A DNA stretch of 17,056 nucleotides from an uncultured Anaerococcus sp. (GCF_943912825.1 NZ_CALTUX010000036.1:1-17056); one strand, 5' to 3'. Shown: positions 6,739 through 16,156, counted from the stretch's first letter. Translations and numbers: made by a program. Notes: generated by a model not told the origin, from the letters alone.

Positions 6739-7983
6739 TTATACCTCCTCTAGGGACATATGACCTATGTCCTTTCTGAAAAATAGGTTGTCACACTCTA
6801 TTTTTTCTATATCTTCATAGGCTTTCTTGTAAGCCTGGCTCAAATTGTCTGCCTTAGAACATACTATTAGGACCCTTCCACCATTTGTGAGAATTTTTCC
6901 ATCTTCGGCCTTCGTTCCCATATGAAATACATGAGAATCTACCTTTTCTAGGCCCTTAATTTCAAATCCCTTTGCATAGCTTTCTGGATAGCCCTTTGAA
7001 GCCATGACTACTCCAATATAGGCTGCATCGTCAAATTCTACTTCAAAATCCTTACCATCAATCACCTTTTGGGCTATATCATAAAGGCTTGATTTCATAG
7101 CCAAAAGCAGGATTTCTGTTTCTGGATCGCCAAATCTAACATTATATTCTATAGTCTTAATTCCGTCTTTAGTTTTCATAAGACCTGCAAATAATATACC
7201 CTTAAATTCCCTTTTTTCCTTGATCATAGCCTTGGCAGTTGGCCTTAGAATTTTTTCCATTGCCTCGTCTATGTCAGCCTGATTTATGTGCTTAATAGGC
7301 ATATAGACACCCATGCCGCCAGTATTTGGACCCTTATCCCCATCAAAGGCCCTCTTGTGGTCTTGGACAATCTTCATTGGCACGACCTTTTCGCCAGATA
7401 TAAAGGCTAGGAGAGAAAATTCCTCACCTTCAAGGAATTCTTCAATTACAACTTCATTTCCAGCCTCGGCAAATTTTTGATTGACCATGATTTCTTTAAG
7501 GGCATCTTTTGCCATATCATAGTTTTCAGCTATTATTACACCCTTGCCGGCAGCTAGGCCATCAGCTTTGATTACAAGTGGGAAAGTTGATTTATCAAGG
7601 TAGGCTAAGGCCTTTTTATAGGATGTAAAAATTTCATAGGCTGCAGTTGGTATGCCATATTTTTTCATAAGATCCTTGGCAAAGGACTTGGACCCTTCAA
7701 GGATAGCCGCTTTCTTGTTTGGCCCAAAGACTCTGATATTTTCTTTTTCTAAGATATCGACAATACCATCTACCAAATAGGCTTCTGGGCCTACAAAGAC
7801 TAAGTCGATATTTTCACTTTTTGCAAACCCAGCTATTTCTTCATTTTTCAAATCGACACATTTGCCAAATTCAGCCACTCCTGGGTTTTCACCGACCATA
7901 AAAATTTCATGGCCTTCTTTATATAATTTGTAAGAAATAGCAGCTTCCCTACCGCCATTTCCCAATACTAGTACTCTTGCCAT
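6739..7983 (-). CDS. purD: phosphoribosylamine-glycine ligase (GAR synthetase)
   Basis: Couples phosphoribosylamine, the PurF product, with glycine and ATP to give GAR, the second step of purine synthesis. The 414 residues show an ATP-grasp enzyme: N-terminal domain with GNGGRE (8-13), PNKKAAILEGSKSFAKDLM (88-106), ATP-grasp IKADGLAAGKGV (138-149), IEEFLEGEE (180-188), GPNTGGMG (218-225) and the metal-binding EYNVRFGDPE (279-288). The first motif is normally GGREHA; here it is GGREAA, so the conserved histidine is missing (A14). The downstream APGN-like loop is also altered (GENPG). The gene begins one base after the purH stop, with no recognisable ribosome site, so translation probably depends on ribosomes finishing purH. 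Assignment is firm; the effect of the lost histidine is unknown. Confidence 0.96.
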   Translation of the reverse strand: MARVLVLGNGGREAAISYKLYKEGHEIFMVGENPGVAEFGKCVDLKNEEIAGFAKSENIDLVFVGPEAYLVDGIVDILEKENIRVFGPNKKAAILEGSKSFAKDLMKKYGIPTAAYEIFTSYKKALAYLDKSTFPLVIKADGLAAGKGVIIAENYDMAKDALKEIMVNQKFAEAGNEVVIEEFLEGEEFSLLAFISGEKVVPMKIVQDHKRAFDGDKGPNTGGMGVYMPIKHINQADIDEAMEKILRPTAKAMIKEKREFKGILFAGLMKTKDGIKTIEYNVRFGDPETEILLLAMKSSLYDIAQKVIDGKDFEVEFDDAAYIGVVMASKGYPESYAKGFEIKGLEKVDSHVFHMGTKAEDGKILTNGGRVLIVCSKADNLSQAYKKAYEDIEKIECDNLFFRKDIGHMSLEEV

Positions 7984-7984
7984 A

Positions 7985-9502
7985 TTAATGTTTAAAGTGA
8001 CGCATGCCAGTAAATACCATGGCTATGCCGTTTTCATTACAAGCGTCGATTGATTCTTGGTCACGAATTGAACCACCTGGTTGGATGATGGCTTTTATAT
8101 CGTGTCCCGCTGCCGCATCCACACTGTCCCTGAATGGGAAGAAAGCATCTGAAGCAAGGACACATCCCTTAGCCTTGTCACCTGCTTGTTTGAAGGCAAT
8201 TTCAGCTGCACCAACCCTGTTCATTTGACCAGCGCCAACACCAATTGTCTGGCCATTCTTAGCAAGTAGGATAGCATTTGATTTGACGTGTTTTACAATC
8301 TTATAGGCAAATTCTAAGTCTTTTAGGTCCTCTTGGCTGACCTTTGTTTCTGTAACTGTTTCAAGCTTGTCATAAACGGAATCATCATAGTCTTGAACAA
8401 GAATTCCACCCCTTACAGATTTTATTAATTTAGGATTCTTGTCAGTTTTCTTTGGAATCTTATAAATTCTTACGTTTTTCTTCTTTTCTAGAATCTCTAA
8501 AGCCTCGTCTTCATAATCGTATGCAAGGATTATTTCTAGGAAGATTTCGTGCATTTTTTCGGCAGTTTGCTTATCAACTGTACCATTAATTGCTACTATT
8601 CCGCCAAAGATTGAAACTGGGTCTGCCTCAAAAGCCCTAGTCCATGCATCAAATACGGTTTTACCTGTGGCAACTCCACATGGGTTCATGTGTTTTAGAC
8701 CAACACAGACTGTTTCATCAAATTCTTGTAAAATATCAAGGGCTGCTGAAGCATCTTGGATATTGTTATAAGACATCTTCTTTCCATGTAATTGGACGCA
8801 ATCCTTTAGAGAATAAGATACTTCCTCATCTGATACATAAAAGGCAGCCTTTTGGTGTGGGTTTTCCCCATATCTTAGCTCATCTTCTAGAGTGTAAGTT
8901 AGGATTAATTTTTCATTCTCGCCATTAATAGAATTAAAATAAGAAGCTATTAGGCCATCGTATTGGGCTGTTTTGTTAAAAACTTTTCCTGCTAGTCTTT
9001 GTCTTGTTTCAAGGCTTGTCTCGCCATTTTCTTCTAATTCCTTAAGAATCTTATCATAATCTTCTTTTTCAGTTACAACTGTCACAAATTTATAATTTTT
9101 GGCAGCAGACCTAAGCATAGAAGGACCACCGATATCTATATTTTCAATAATTTCCTCATGGGTCACACCTTCCTTGGCTAAGGTTTCTGCAAAAGGATAA
9201 AGATTTACGCAAATTAGGTCAATATATGAGATGTCATTAGCCTTAAGCTCTGATACATGGCCCTCATTATCTCTTTTTGATAATAGTCCACCGTGAACTT
9301 TTGGGTGGAGGGTCTTAACCCTGCCTTCTAAAATTTCTGGAAAACCAGTGTATTCTTCAATTGAAATGCAATCTACTCCTGACTCTCTTAGGTGGTTTAA
9401 AGTTCCACCAGTAGAGATTATTTCAAAACCATTTGCTACAAGGCCCTTAGCAAAATCTGCCACTCCTGTCTTATCACTTACACTTATTAAAGCTCTTTTC
9501 AT
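7985..9502 (-). CDS. purH: bifunctional AICAR formyltransferase / IMP cyclohydrolase
   Basis: Performs the last two steps to IMP: transfer of formyl from 10-formyl-tetrahydrofolate to AICAR, then ring closure. The 505 residues match the family length. The N-terminal MGS-like cyclohydrolase domain shows SVSDKTG (7-13), TGGT (31-34), RVKTLHPKVHGG (61-72) and the GGPSMLRSAAKN loop (125-136). The C-terminal transformylase domain carries the catalytic Lys-His pair in GLKHMNPCGVATG (K270, H271), RYGENPHQ (210-217) and a C-terminal GGSIRDQE/FTGMRHFKH ending. Start ATG 9502 overlaps the purN stop as ATGA and has AGGGGG upstream. It is fed by formyl-folate from Fhs encoded two genes on, and its product IMP closes the pathway. 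Confidence 0.97.
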   Translation of the reverse strand: MKRALISVSDKTGVADFAKGLVANGFEIISTGGTLNHLRESGVDCISIEEYTGFPEILEGRVKTLHPKVHGGLLSKRDNEGHVSELKANDISYIDLICVNLYPFAETLAKEGVTHEEIIENIDIGGPSMLRSAAKNYKFVTVVTEKEDYDKILKELEENGETSLETRQRLAGKVFNKTAQYDGLIASYFNSINGENEKLILTYTLEDELRYGENPHQKAAFYVSDEEVSYSLKDCVQLHGKKMSYNNIQDASAALDILQEFDETVCVGLKHMNPCGVATGKTVFDAWTRAFEADPVSIFGGIVAINGTVDKQTAEKMHEIFLEIILAYDYEDEALEILEKKKNVRIYKIPKKTDKNPKLIKSVRGGILVQDYDDSVYDKLETVTETKVSQEDLKDLEFAYKIVKHVKSNAILLAKNGQTIGVGAGQMNRVGAAEIAFKQAGDKAKGCVLASDAFFPFRDSVDAAAGHDIKAIIQPGGSIRDQESIDACNENGIAMVFTGMRHFKH

Positions 9503-10062
9503 TTTTCCCCCTTTAGGATTTCTGCTGCAGTCTTTATATAAAGCCTATGCTCTATATCATGCACCTGGCTTTCTATTTCATCTAGACTCTTACTATAGTC
9601 AACCTTAAACTTATCTTGGGCTAGGATCTCTCCACCGTCTATTTCTTCATTTACATAATGGATGGTAACTCCAATGTATTCTTCCTTTGCTTCATAGGCT
9701 CTCTTAATTGATTCTATTCCCTTGTATTTAGGAATAAGTGAAGGGTGTATATTTATGACCTTCCCCTTATAAGCTTCAAGAAAATCTTTAGAAAGAATCC
9801 TCATATAACCAGCTAGAAAGATGTAATCCAGCTCTTTTATTTTTTCTAAAATTTCTTTTTCATAGGCCGCTTTGTTTTCATATTCTTTTGGATTAAAAAC
9901 GAAGCATTCTATATTTTTATCTTCTGCTCTTTTTATAACTCTAGCACCTGGCTTATCACAAACCATAATCTTTATTTCAGCAAGACTTTTTATTTCATCT
10001 GAACTTGCTAAGGCTTCAAAATTTGTACCAGTGCCTGAAGCAAAGATTCCTATTTTTTTCAT
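9499..10062 (-). CDS. purN: phosphoribosylglycinamide formyltransferase (folate-dependent)
   Basis: Transfers formyl from 10-formyl-tetrahydrofolate to GAR, the third pathway step. The 187 residues are typical. The phosphate-binding loop reads ASGTGTN (8-14, often SGNGSN). Catalytic residues of the family are in place: N104 and H106 in NIHPSLIPKYKG and D142 in EEIDGGEI (usually D-x-GPI). The terminal Q-x-x-H-x-x-EH-x-LY signature is also present. It is the folate-dependent enzyme, not the formate-using PurT, which explains why fhs sits in the same operon. The start ATG overlaps the purM stop as ATGA (10059-10062). The nearest purine-rich site, AAGGGA, is too far upstream to be optimal, so translation is probably coupled to purM. 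Confidence 0.96.
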   Translation of the reverse strand: MKKIGIFASGTGTNFEALASSDEIKSLAEIKIMVCDKPGARVIKRAEDKNIECFVFNPKEYENKAAYEKEILEKIKELDYIFLAGYMRILSKDFLEAYKGKVINIHPSLIPKYKGIESIKRAYEAKEEYIGVTIHYVNEEIDGGEILAQDKFKVDYSKSLDEIESQVHDIEHRLYIKTAAEILKGEK

Positions 10063-11063
10063 AGAAGGACTATCCCTTCCTCATCTGTGACCTCACCTAG
10101 AATGAAGGCATCATAAATTAGGTCAAGGACCTTGTCTTTATCAGCATCATCTACAATTACTGCAAGGCCTACACCCATGTTAAAGACTTGATACATCTCA
10201 TCGTGGTCAATTTGACCCTTTTCTTCAATAAATTTGAAAATTTCTGGAATCTCATAGGAATCCCTATAAATTTTCATACCTACGCCTTTTTTAAGGGCTC
10301 TTGGAAGATTTTCTATAAAGCCTCCACCTGTGATGTGGGAAATGCCAGAAACTTTTACATTTTCTAATAAGCTTCTTACTTCCTTGGCATAGATCCTTGT
10401 TGGTCTTAAGAGGGCCTCTCCAAGAGTTTCTCCATTAAATTCATCATCTAGGCTTATATTTTCATCACTTAAAACTTTTCTTATTAGGGAAAATCCATTA
10501 GAATGGAAACCTGATGAAGGAATGCCAATTACTGCCTGGCCAGCCTTGGTATTTTGAGCATTGATTAAGTCTTCCTTTTCAGCTGCACCTACTGCAAAGC
10601 CTGCTATATCATATTCGCCTTCCTTATAAAAGCCTGGCATTTCAGCAGTTTCTCCACCTACAAGGGCCGCTCCCGCTTGTCTACAACCATCTGCCACACC
10701 CTTAACTATTGCTTCGATTTGAGCTGGGTCATTTTTGCCACAGGCAATGTAGTCTAAGAAGAAAAGTGGAATTGCACCTTGGGCAAGGATGTCATTTACA
10801 CACATAGCTACTGCATCTATACCGATTGTATCGTGTTTATCCATATCAAAGGCAAGTTTTAGCTTAGTTCCTACCCCATCTGTTCCGCTTACTAGAACTG
10901 GATTTTTAAAGCCATAGGCTCCTAGGTCAAAGGCCCCACCGAAACTACCAATCATGTCCATCATGCCTTTATTTTTGGTTGATTCTACGTGTTTTTTTAT
11001 TCTTTCAACTGATTCATAGCCGGCATTTAGGCTAACCCCTGCCGCCTTATATTTCTCGCTCAT
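10059..11063 (-). CDS. purM: phosphoribosylformylglycinamidine cyclo-ligase (AIR synthetase)
   Basis: Closes the imidazole ring of FGAM with ATP to give AIR, the step after PurL. The 334 residues are slightly short of the usual 345. Conserved blocks are SGTDGVGTKLKLA (59-71), GIDAVAMCVNDI (81-92), the DYIACGK segment (104-110) and VGGETAEMPGFY (135-146), the nucleotide-binding core of the PurM/PurL superfamily. The ATG at 11063 lies inside the end of purF, overlapping by 17 bases, and has GGGGAG 5 bases ahead. Nothing is unusual in the protein. Confidence 0.97.
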   Translation of the reverse strand: MSEKYKAAGVSLNAGYESVERIKKHVESTKNKGMMDMIGSFGGAFDLGAYGFKNPVLVSGTDGVGTKLKLAFDMDKHDTIGIDAVAMCVNDILAQGAIPLFFLDYIACGKNDPAQIEAIVKGVADGCRQAGAALVGGETAEMPGFYKEGEYDIAGFAVGAAEKEDLINAQNTKAGQAVIGIPSSGFHSNGFSLIRKVLSDENISLDDEFNGETLGEALLRPTRIYAKEVRSLLENVKVSGISHITGGGFIENLPRALKKGVGMKIYRDSYEIPEIFKFIEEKGQIDHDEMYQVFNMGVGLAVIVDDADKDKVLDLIYDAFILGEVTDEEGIVLL

Positions 11064-12474
11064 TTGCTCCCCTTTTTAAGTATTCTTTTTGTATGTCTGT
11101 AAGTTCAGCTTCAAATTCTTCCTTATAATTTCCAAGACCCTCTACATAAGCACCTGTAAAAATATCAAGGGAGATTCCCTTATTAGGAGTATCAAAGTCA
11201 AAACCAACAGCTTCCTTTAATCCTTCTACAGATATAAATTCCAAACTATCTGCCCCTATCAAATCCCTTACTTGCTCTTTTGTAAGGTTGGCTGCGATTA
11301 GTTCCTTGGAGGTTTTCATGTCAATTCCTGAATAAGATGGAAAGACAATTTCTGGTGAACCTATCCTTAAGTGAACCTCACTTGCCCCAGCTTTTTTGAG
11401 CATGGAAATGATTCTCTTTGAGGTAGTGCCCCTTACTATTGAATCATCTAGAAGGATTACCCTCTTATTTCTAACAACGTCAGAAAGGGCTGATAATTTC
11501 ATCTTCACAGCTATGTCCCTGAGATTTTGACTAGGTTCTATGAAGGTCCTTCCTATATATTGGTTCTTAATAAGTCCCATCTCATAAGGTAGTCCGATTT
11601 CTTCTGCATAACCTGTCGCAAGGGATAGGGAAGAATTTGGTACACCAACTACTATGTCAGCATCAACAGGAAATTCTCTTGCCAAAACCCTGCCAGTATT
11701 TTTCCTAACTATGTGGACGTTTTTGCCAAGTATAGTTGAGTCTGGTCTTGCAAAATAAATAAATTCCATTGATTCGATGGCAATATTTGAAACCTCACAA
11801 AAGCTTCCAATCTCATATCCATTATCATCTATTTTTATAAACTCTCCTGCAGAAATATCCTTTAGAAATTCTGCCCCAATTACATTTAGAGCACAAGACT
11901 CAGAGGCGATTGCATAAGAATCATTGAGTCTACCAAGAACTAAAGGCCTGGTTGCATGCCTATCTACCGCACCATAAAGGGCATCTTGGGTTAGAAGCAT
12001 GACTGAAAATGATCCCCTAAGCTTATTTAAAGCTTCCTTGAATCTTTCTTCAATACTATCTTTTCTAGATCGTCTAATTAAATGCATGATTATTTCAGCA
12101 TGGCTTGCTGAGTGGAAAACTGCTCCCTCATCTTCAAGCTCGGCTCTTAGCCATTTGGCGTTATTTAAATTGCCGTTCATGGCTATGCCTAGGTGGCCAT
12201 CGTTAAATTTATACAAAAGTGGTTCTATATTTTGAACGTTTGTGGAATTACCGCTTGAGTACCAAAGAGCACCCAAGGCGGAAGTACCATCTATTTTTTC
12301 TAATTTTCCATTATCTTTAAATACAGCTGCCAAGAGACCAACATTCCTGTAGCCCCTGAGCCTAGTTCTTTCTGTTGAGACAATTCCTGCTCCCTGTTGT
12401 CCCCTGTGTTGAAGGGCATGGAGGGCATAAAAGGTAACGCTAGGGGCATTTTCTATATTCCAAATTCCAAACAT
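11047..12474 (-). CDS. purF: amidophosphoribosyltransferase with a degenerate glutaminase domain
   Basis: Homologue of the first purine enzyme, which makes phosphoribosylamine from PRPP using ammonia cut from glutamine. The 475 residues align throughout with PurF. The C-terminal transferase half keeps GLIKNQYIGRTFIEPSQ (300-316) and the PRPP loop LLDDSIVRGTTS (341-352). The N-terminal glutaminase half does not keep its chemistry. The family reads (E)CGVFGI, with the cysteine becoming residue 1; here the protein starts MFGIWN and the in-frame codons upstream are TAA GGA GTA AGG, so no cysteine can be added. The conserved arginine of GHVRY is Trp (W71) and the aspartate of SSDTE is His (H125); R24 and NGN (100-102) remain. 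The cysteines that bind the iron-sulphur cluster in the B. subtilis enzyme are also absent. AAGGAG stands 5 bases before the ATG. It probably needs free ammonia or a partner, or has changed role. Confidence 0.93.
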   Translation of the reverse strand: MFGIWNIENAPSVTFYALHALQHRGQQGAGIVSTERTRLRGYRNVGLLAAVFKDNGKLEKIDGTSALGALWYSSGNSTNVQNIEPLLYKFNDGHLGIAMNGNLNNAKWLRAELEDEGAVFHSASHAEIIMHLIRRSRKDSIEERFKEALNKLRGSFSVMLLTQDALYGAVDRHATRPLVLGRLNDSYAIASESCALNVIGAEFLKDISAGEFIKIDDNGYEIGSFCEVSNIAIESMEFIYFARPDSTILGKNVHIVRKNTGRVLAREFPVDADIVVGVPNSSLSLATGYAEEIGLPYEMGLIKNQYIGRTFIEPSQNLRDIAVKMKLSALSDVVRNKRVILLDDSIVRGTTSKRIISMLKKAGASEVHLRIGSPEIVFPSYSGIDMKTSKELIAANLTKEQVRDLIGADSLEFISVEGLKEAVGFDFDTPNKGISLDIFTGAYVEGLGNYKEEFEAELTDIQKEYLKRGANEREI

Positions 12475-12493
12475 CCTTACTCCTTAATAAATT

Positions 12494-15400
12494 TTATCTG
12501 GTGAAATATTTTACACCGTTTTTAAATATATCTTGTCTTTCTCTTATAGTTTGGGTCTTATAAAGAGTCTTGTATGATCTTTCAGAATGGCCCATCTTTC
12601 CTAAAATCAAGCCATCCTTGCTGACCATACCCTCTATAGCGTAGGCTGATCCGTTTGGATTGTACTTGCCATTCATGCTAGCATCTCCATCAGGGTCTAC
12701 GTATTGGAAGGCTGCAAGGTCCTTAAATTCTTCTATCCTATCGCCTACTAGTCGTCCCTCACCATGGCTTAGGACAAGTTCGTGGAGGTCATCTAGGTTG
12801 AAATCTTGGGTCCAAGGTGAATTTGTATTGGCACACCTTGTTATAGCTGTATCTGATATGTGCCTAAAGCCTGTATTTCTAAATAAACTTAAGTCTTCTG
12901 AATCTAGGTCCCTAATTTCTCCATAAGGAATAAGTCCTGATTTAATAAGGGCTTGGAAGCCATTGCATATACCAAGTATTAGCCTCTTATCAGCCAGGTG
13001 GTCATGGATTGCCTTTTTTACCTTATCATTTTTAAGGATATTTACTATAAATTTGGCTGAACCGTCTGGCTCATCTCCTGCTGAAAATCCACCAGGAAAG
13101 GCTATTATGTGAGATTTTTGGATTTCTTTTACAAATTCATCTATAGAATCATTTATATCATTTTCCCTTGTATTTCTAAAGACAACTTGTTTTACACTTG
13201 CACCAGCTTCTTCGAAGGCCTTTTGGGTATCATATTCTGAGTTTGTGCCTGGAAATACAGGAATTACTACCCTAACATCATCGACCTTTTCCTTATAATA
13301 TCTCTTTTCTTTTCCTGATGTTGCAATATTTTCTGTCTTTTCGCCATCCTTATTGTAATAGGTTGGATAAATCTCTTCAAGAGTTGACATATAGGCTTTT
13401 TCTGCTTCATCAAAGCCTATTTCAATGCCATTTATAGAAATTTCTTCGCTCACTCTTCCTATTTCTTTAAAGTCAAGATCAGAATTTGCTTCGATAACTA
13501 TTGAGCATGGATTAAAGTCAAGAGCCGCATCATAGTCGATTGTAAAGCCTAATTTATTTCCAAGACCCATCTTAATTAAAGATGCACTAACAGAAGCAAA
13601 ATCTTGAACATAGGCTGCTACTACTTTTTTATCCTTGATATAAGCATTTAATTTTTCAAAATCTGCCATGGCTTTTTCTAGATTTGGATAGGCCTTGGCA
13701 TCTTTTTCTATTTCTATGATATATAGTTTATTGCCAATCTTTTTAAGGTCAGGAGTGATTACATCAGATATTTTAACCGGTGTACAAGCAAATGAAATCA
13801 AGGTTTCAACTACATTTATATCATTAAAGGATCCTGACATAGAGTCCTTTCCTCCTATGGCTGGTCTTCCTATTTCCTTCTGGGCAATGATTGATCCAAG
13901 CATGGCCTGGCTTACCTTGCCCCACTTCTTAGGGTCATCAAGGAGCTTTTCAAAATATTCTTGGAAGGAGAAGTATAGAGATTCCCTATTTCCACCCACC
14001 GCATAAACTTTTGCCACAGATTCTAAAACTGCGTAAATACTTGATAAGAATGGTGAATATTTTGATATCTTTGGTATAAAGCCGTAGGCTAGGATGGTTG
14101 CTGTATCTGGTGTTGAATAAAGGGTAGGAATAGCTGCAACTGAGGCTTGGACAGGTGTTATCCTTTCCTTGCCAGCAAATGGCATCATCACAGATTGGGC
14201 ACCAACAGAAGCATCAAACATAGAAGCCATTCCCTTTTGGTTGGTGACATTTAAATCTTTTAGCTCATCAAGGATAGCTTCTTTAGTCACTTCTTTTTTA
14301 ACAAAAGGATTTTCCCTTACCTTGTCAACCAGTTCTGCCTTGGCGTGTTTTCTGACTCCTGCTGTTGCCAAAAATTCTGCAGAGAAGTCTACAATTTTTT
14401 CATTCTTGTAATACATTTCCAGGCGGTTTCTGTCTGTTATGTTTGCAACATGAACGTATTCGATGTTTTCTTTTTGGCATTCTTTTATAAAGGCTTCATA
14501 ATCTTTTGTATCAAGACCAACCGCCATCCTCTCTTGAGATTCTGATATGGCAATTTCTGTTGGATTTAGGCCTTGGTATTTGGTTTTGACCCTATCAAGG
14601 AAGATTTCAATACCATCTGAAAGCTCGCCTATAGCTACAGATACACCACCAGCTCCAAAGTCGTTTGATTTTTTGATAAGTCTTGTGACTTCTGGTTTTC
14701 TGAAAAGTCTTTGGATTTTACGTTCTTCTACTGGATTACCCTTTTGGACTTGGCTAGAGGCAGTTGTTAGGGATGAGTCATCGTGGATTACAGATGAGCC
14801 TGATGCTCCTTGAATGCCGTCTCTTCCAGTTCTACCTCCAATCATAACAACTATATCACCAGGAACTAGTTCTTCTCTCTTGTAGTCCCCATCTTTTACA
14901 GCTCCTACAACAGCTCCCACTTCCATAGTTTTTGCCACATAGGATGGGTCGTAGATTTCTCTTACAAAGGTGGTTGCTAGTCCTATTTGGTTGCCATAAG
15001 AAGAATTACCTAGGGCCTTACCCTTGGATATTTCTACTTGAGCAAGCTTATTTGCAAGGGTATCTTCTCTTTTTTCTAGGATATTTCCAGCTCCTGACAC
15101 CCTCATGGCCTGGTAAACATAAGACCTACCAGAAAGTGGATCTCTTATAGCCCCACCTATACAGGTTGATGCCCCACCAAAAGGCTCGATTTCTGAAGGA
15201 TGGTTGTGGGTTTCATTTTTAAATTGGATAAGCCACTTTTCCTTCTTGCCCTTATTTTCAATATCTGTAAAGAAGGAACAGGCATTAATTTCCTCACTCA
15301 CTTCTATATTTTTATCTCCAAGGACCTTTGTATGATATTTGCCAATAATTGATGCCATATCCATAAGTCTAACAGGCTTTGTAATTCCAAGTTCTTCCCT

Positions 15401-16156
15401 TAAAGATAAGTAATAATCAAAGGCTGCTTGCATTTCATCTTGGAAGAGTTTTGAATTAATTTTAACTTCATCAAGGCTTGTCTCAAAAGTTGTATGCCTG
15501 CAGTGGTCTGACCAAAATACGTCTAGAACATAGATTTCAGTTTCACTTGGGTCCCTGCCTTCTTTTTTGTAATGGCTTTGGATAAATTCTAAATCTTCTA
15601 GGTCAAGGGCAAGAGAAAGGTCTTTAATAAGTCCTTCTAGTTCATTCTTGCCATAGTCCCTAAAGCCGGTCAAATCTCTTAATGGCTTCATTTGAGAATC
15701 TATTTTAAAATCCATCTTAGCAAGGTCTTTTTCTGAAGACTCGATTGGATTTATTAGATATTTTTTTATTTGTCCTAATTTTTCATCAGAAACTTCCCCA
15801 TCTATTACGACAAGCTTGCCTGCTCTAACTAAGACATCTGCCTTATCGTCAATTAATTTTAAAGCCTGCATAGCAGAGTCAGATCTTTGGTCGTATTGGG
15901 CTGGGAGAGTTTCGTAGGCTATGTAAGTTTTGCCATTAAGGTCGATATTTTCAAAAACCTGGTCTATCATTACTTCTGAAAACACTCTTTCTTTTGCCTT
16001 CTCATACAAGTCTTCTGTTATATTGTAAAGGTCATAGATTACGTAAGTTTTAAGATTTTTTATAGCAAGTTTAAAATCTCTATTCAAAAGATTTTTAAGA
16101 TTTTCACTTTCCCTGTCATAGGCTGGTTTTTTTTGTACAAATATTCTCTTATTCAA
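12494..16156 (-). CDS. purL: phosphoribosylformylglycinamidine synthase, single-chain form
   Basis: Converts FGAR, glutamine and ATP to FGAM. At about 1220 residues this is the long fused form, carrying the PurS-like, synthase and glutaminase parts in one chain, so separate purS and purQ are not needed. Visible blocks: VFWSDHCRHTTF (about 213-224), FKNETHNHPSEIEPFGGAS (about 312-330), and a C-terminal class I glutaminase with the nucleophile in GICNGFQ (about C1064) and GHSER (about H1190, E1192), so its triad is intact, in contrast to PurF. The frame is open to an ATG at 16177, and another ATG lies at 16162, but GGAGG sits directly against the latter and 6 bases before TTG 16156. I take the TTG, giving MNKRIFVQKKPAYD like related proteins. 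It overlaps the purK end by 8 bases. Confidence 0.95.
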   Translation of the reverse strand: MNKRIFVQKKPAYDRESENLKNLLNRDFKLAIKNLKTYVIYDLYNITEDLYEKAKERVFSEVMIDQVFENIDLNGKTYIAYETLPAQYDQRSDSAMQALKLIDDKADVLVRAGKLVVIDGEVSDEKLGQIKKYLINPIESSEKDLAKMDFKIDSQMKPLRDLTGFRDYGKNELEGLIKDLSLALDLEDLEFIQSHYKKEGRDPSETEIYVLDVFWSDHCRHTTFETSLDEVKINSKLFQDEMQAAFDYYLSLREELGITKPVRLMDMASIIGKYHTKVLGDKNIEVSEEINACSFFTDIENKGKKEKWLIQFKNETHNHPSEIEPFGGASTCIGGAIRDPLSGRSYVYQAMRVSGAGNILEKREDTLANKLAQVEISKGKALGNSSYGNQIGLATTFVREIYDPSYVAKTMEVGAVVGAVKDGDYKREELVPGDIVVMIGGRTGRDGIQGASGSSVIHDDSSLTTASSQVQKGNPVEERKIQRLFRKPEVTRLIKKSNDFGAGGVSVAIGELSDGIEIFLDRVKTKYQGLNPTEIAISESQERMAVGLDTKDYEAFIKECQKENIEYVHVANITDRNRLEMYYKNEKIVDFSAEFLATAGVRKHAKAELVDKVRENPFVKKEVTKEAILDELKDLNVTNQKGMASMFDASVGAQSVMMPFAGKERITPVQASVAAIPTLYSTPDTATILAYGFIPKISKYSPFLSSIYAVLESVAKVYAVGGNRESLYFSFQEYFEKLLDDPKKWGKVSQAMLGSIIAQKEIGRPAIGGKDSMSGSFNDINVVETLISFACTPVKISDVITPDLKKIGNKLYIIEIEKDAKAYPNLEKAMADFEKLNAYIKDKKVVAAYVQDFASVSASLIKMGLGNKLGFTIDYDAALDFNPCSIVIEANSDLDFKEIGRVSEEISINGIEIGFDEAEKAYMSTLEEIYPTYYNKDGEKTENIATSGKEKRYYKEKVDDVRVVIPVFPGTNSEYDTQKAFEEAGASVKQVVFRNTRENDINDSIDEFVKEIQKSHIIAFPGGFSAGDEPDGSAKFIVNILKNDKVKKAIHDHLADKRLILGICNGFQALIKSGLIPYGEIRDLDSEDLSLFRNTGFRHISDTAITRCANTNSPWTQDFNLDDLHELVLSHGEGRLVGDRIEEFKDLAAFQYVDPDGDASMNGKYNPNGSAYAIEGMVSKDGLILGKMGHSERSYKTLYKTQTIRERQDIFKNGVKYFTR

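Noticed and set aside
12475..12530. A missed upstream exon or frameshift restoring the PurF cysteine
   Set aside because: In-frame codons upstream include TAA within four codons, and the other frames encode the PurL tail (GVKYFTR) or nothing like ECGVFGI.
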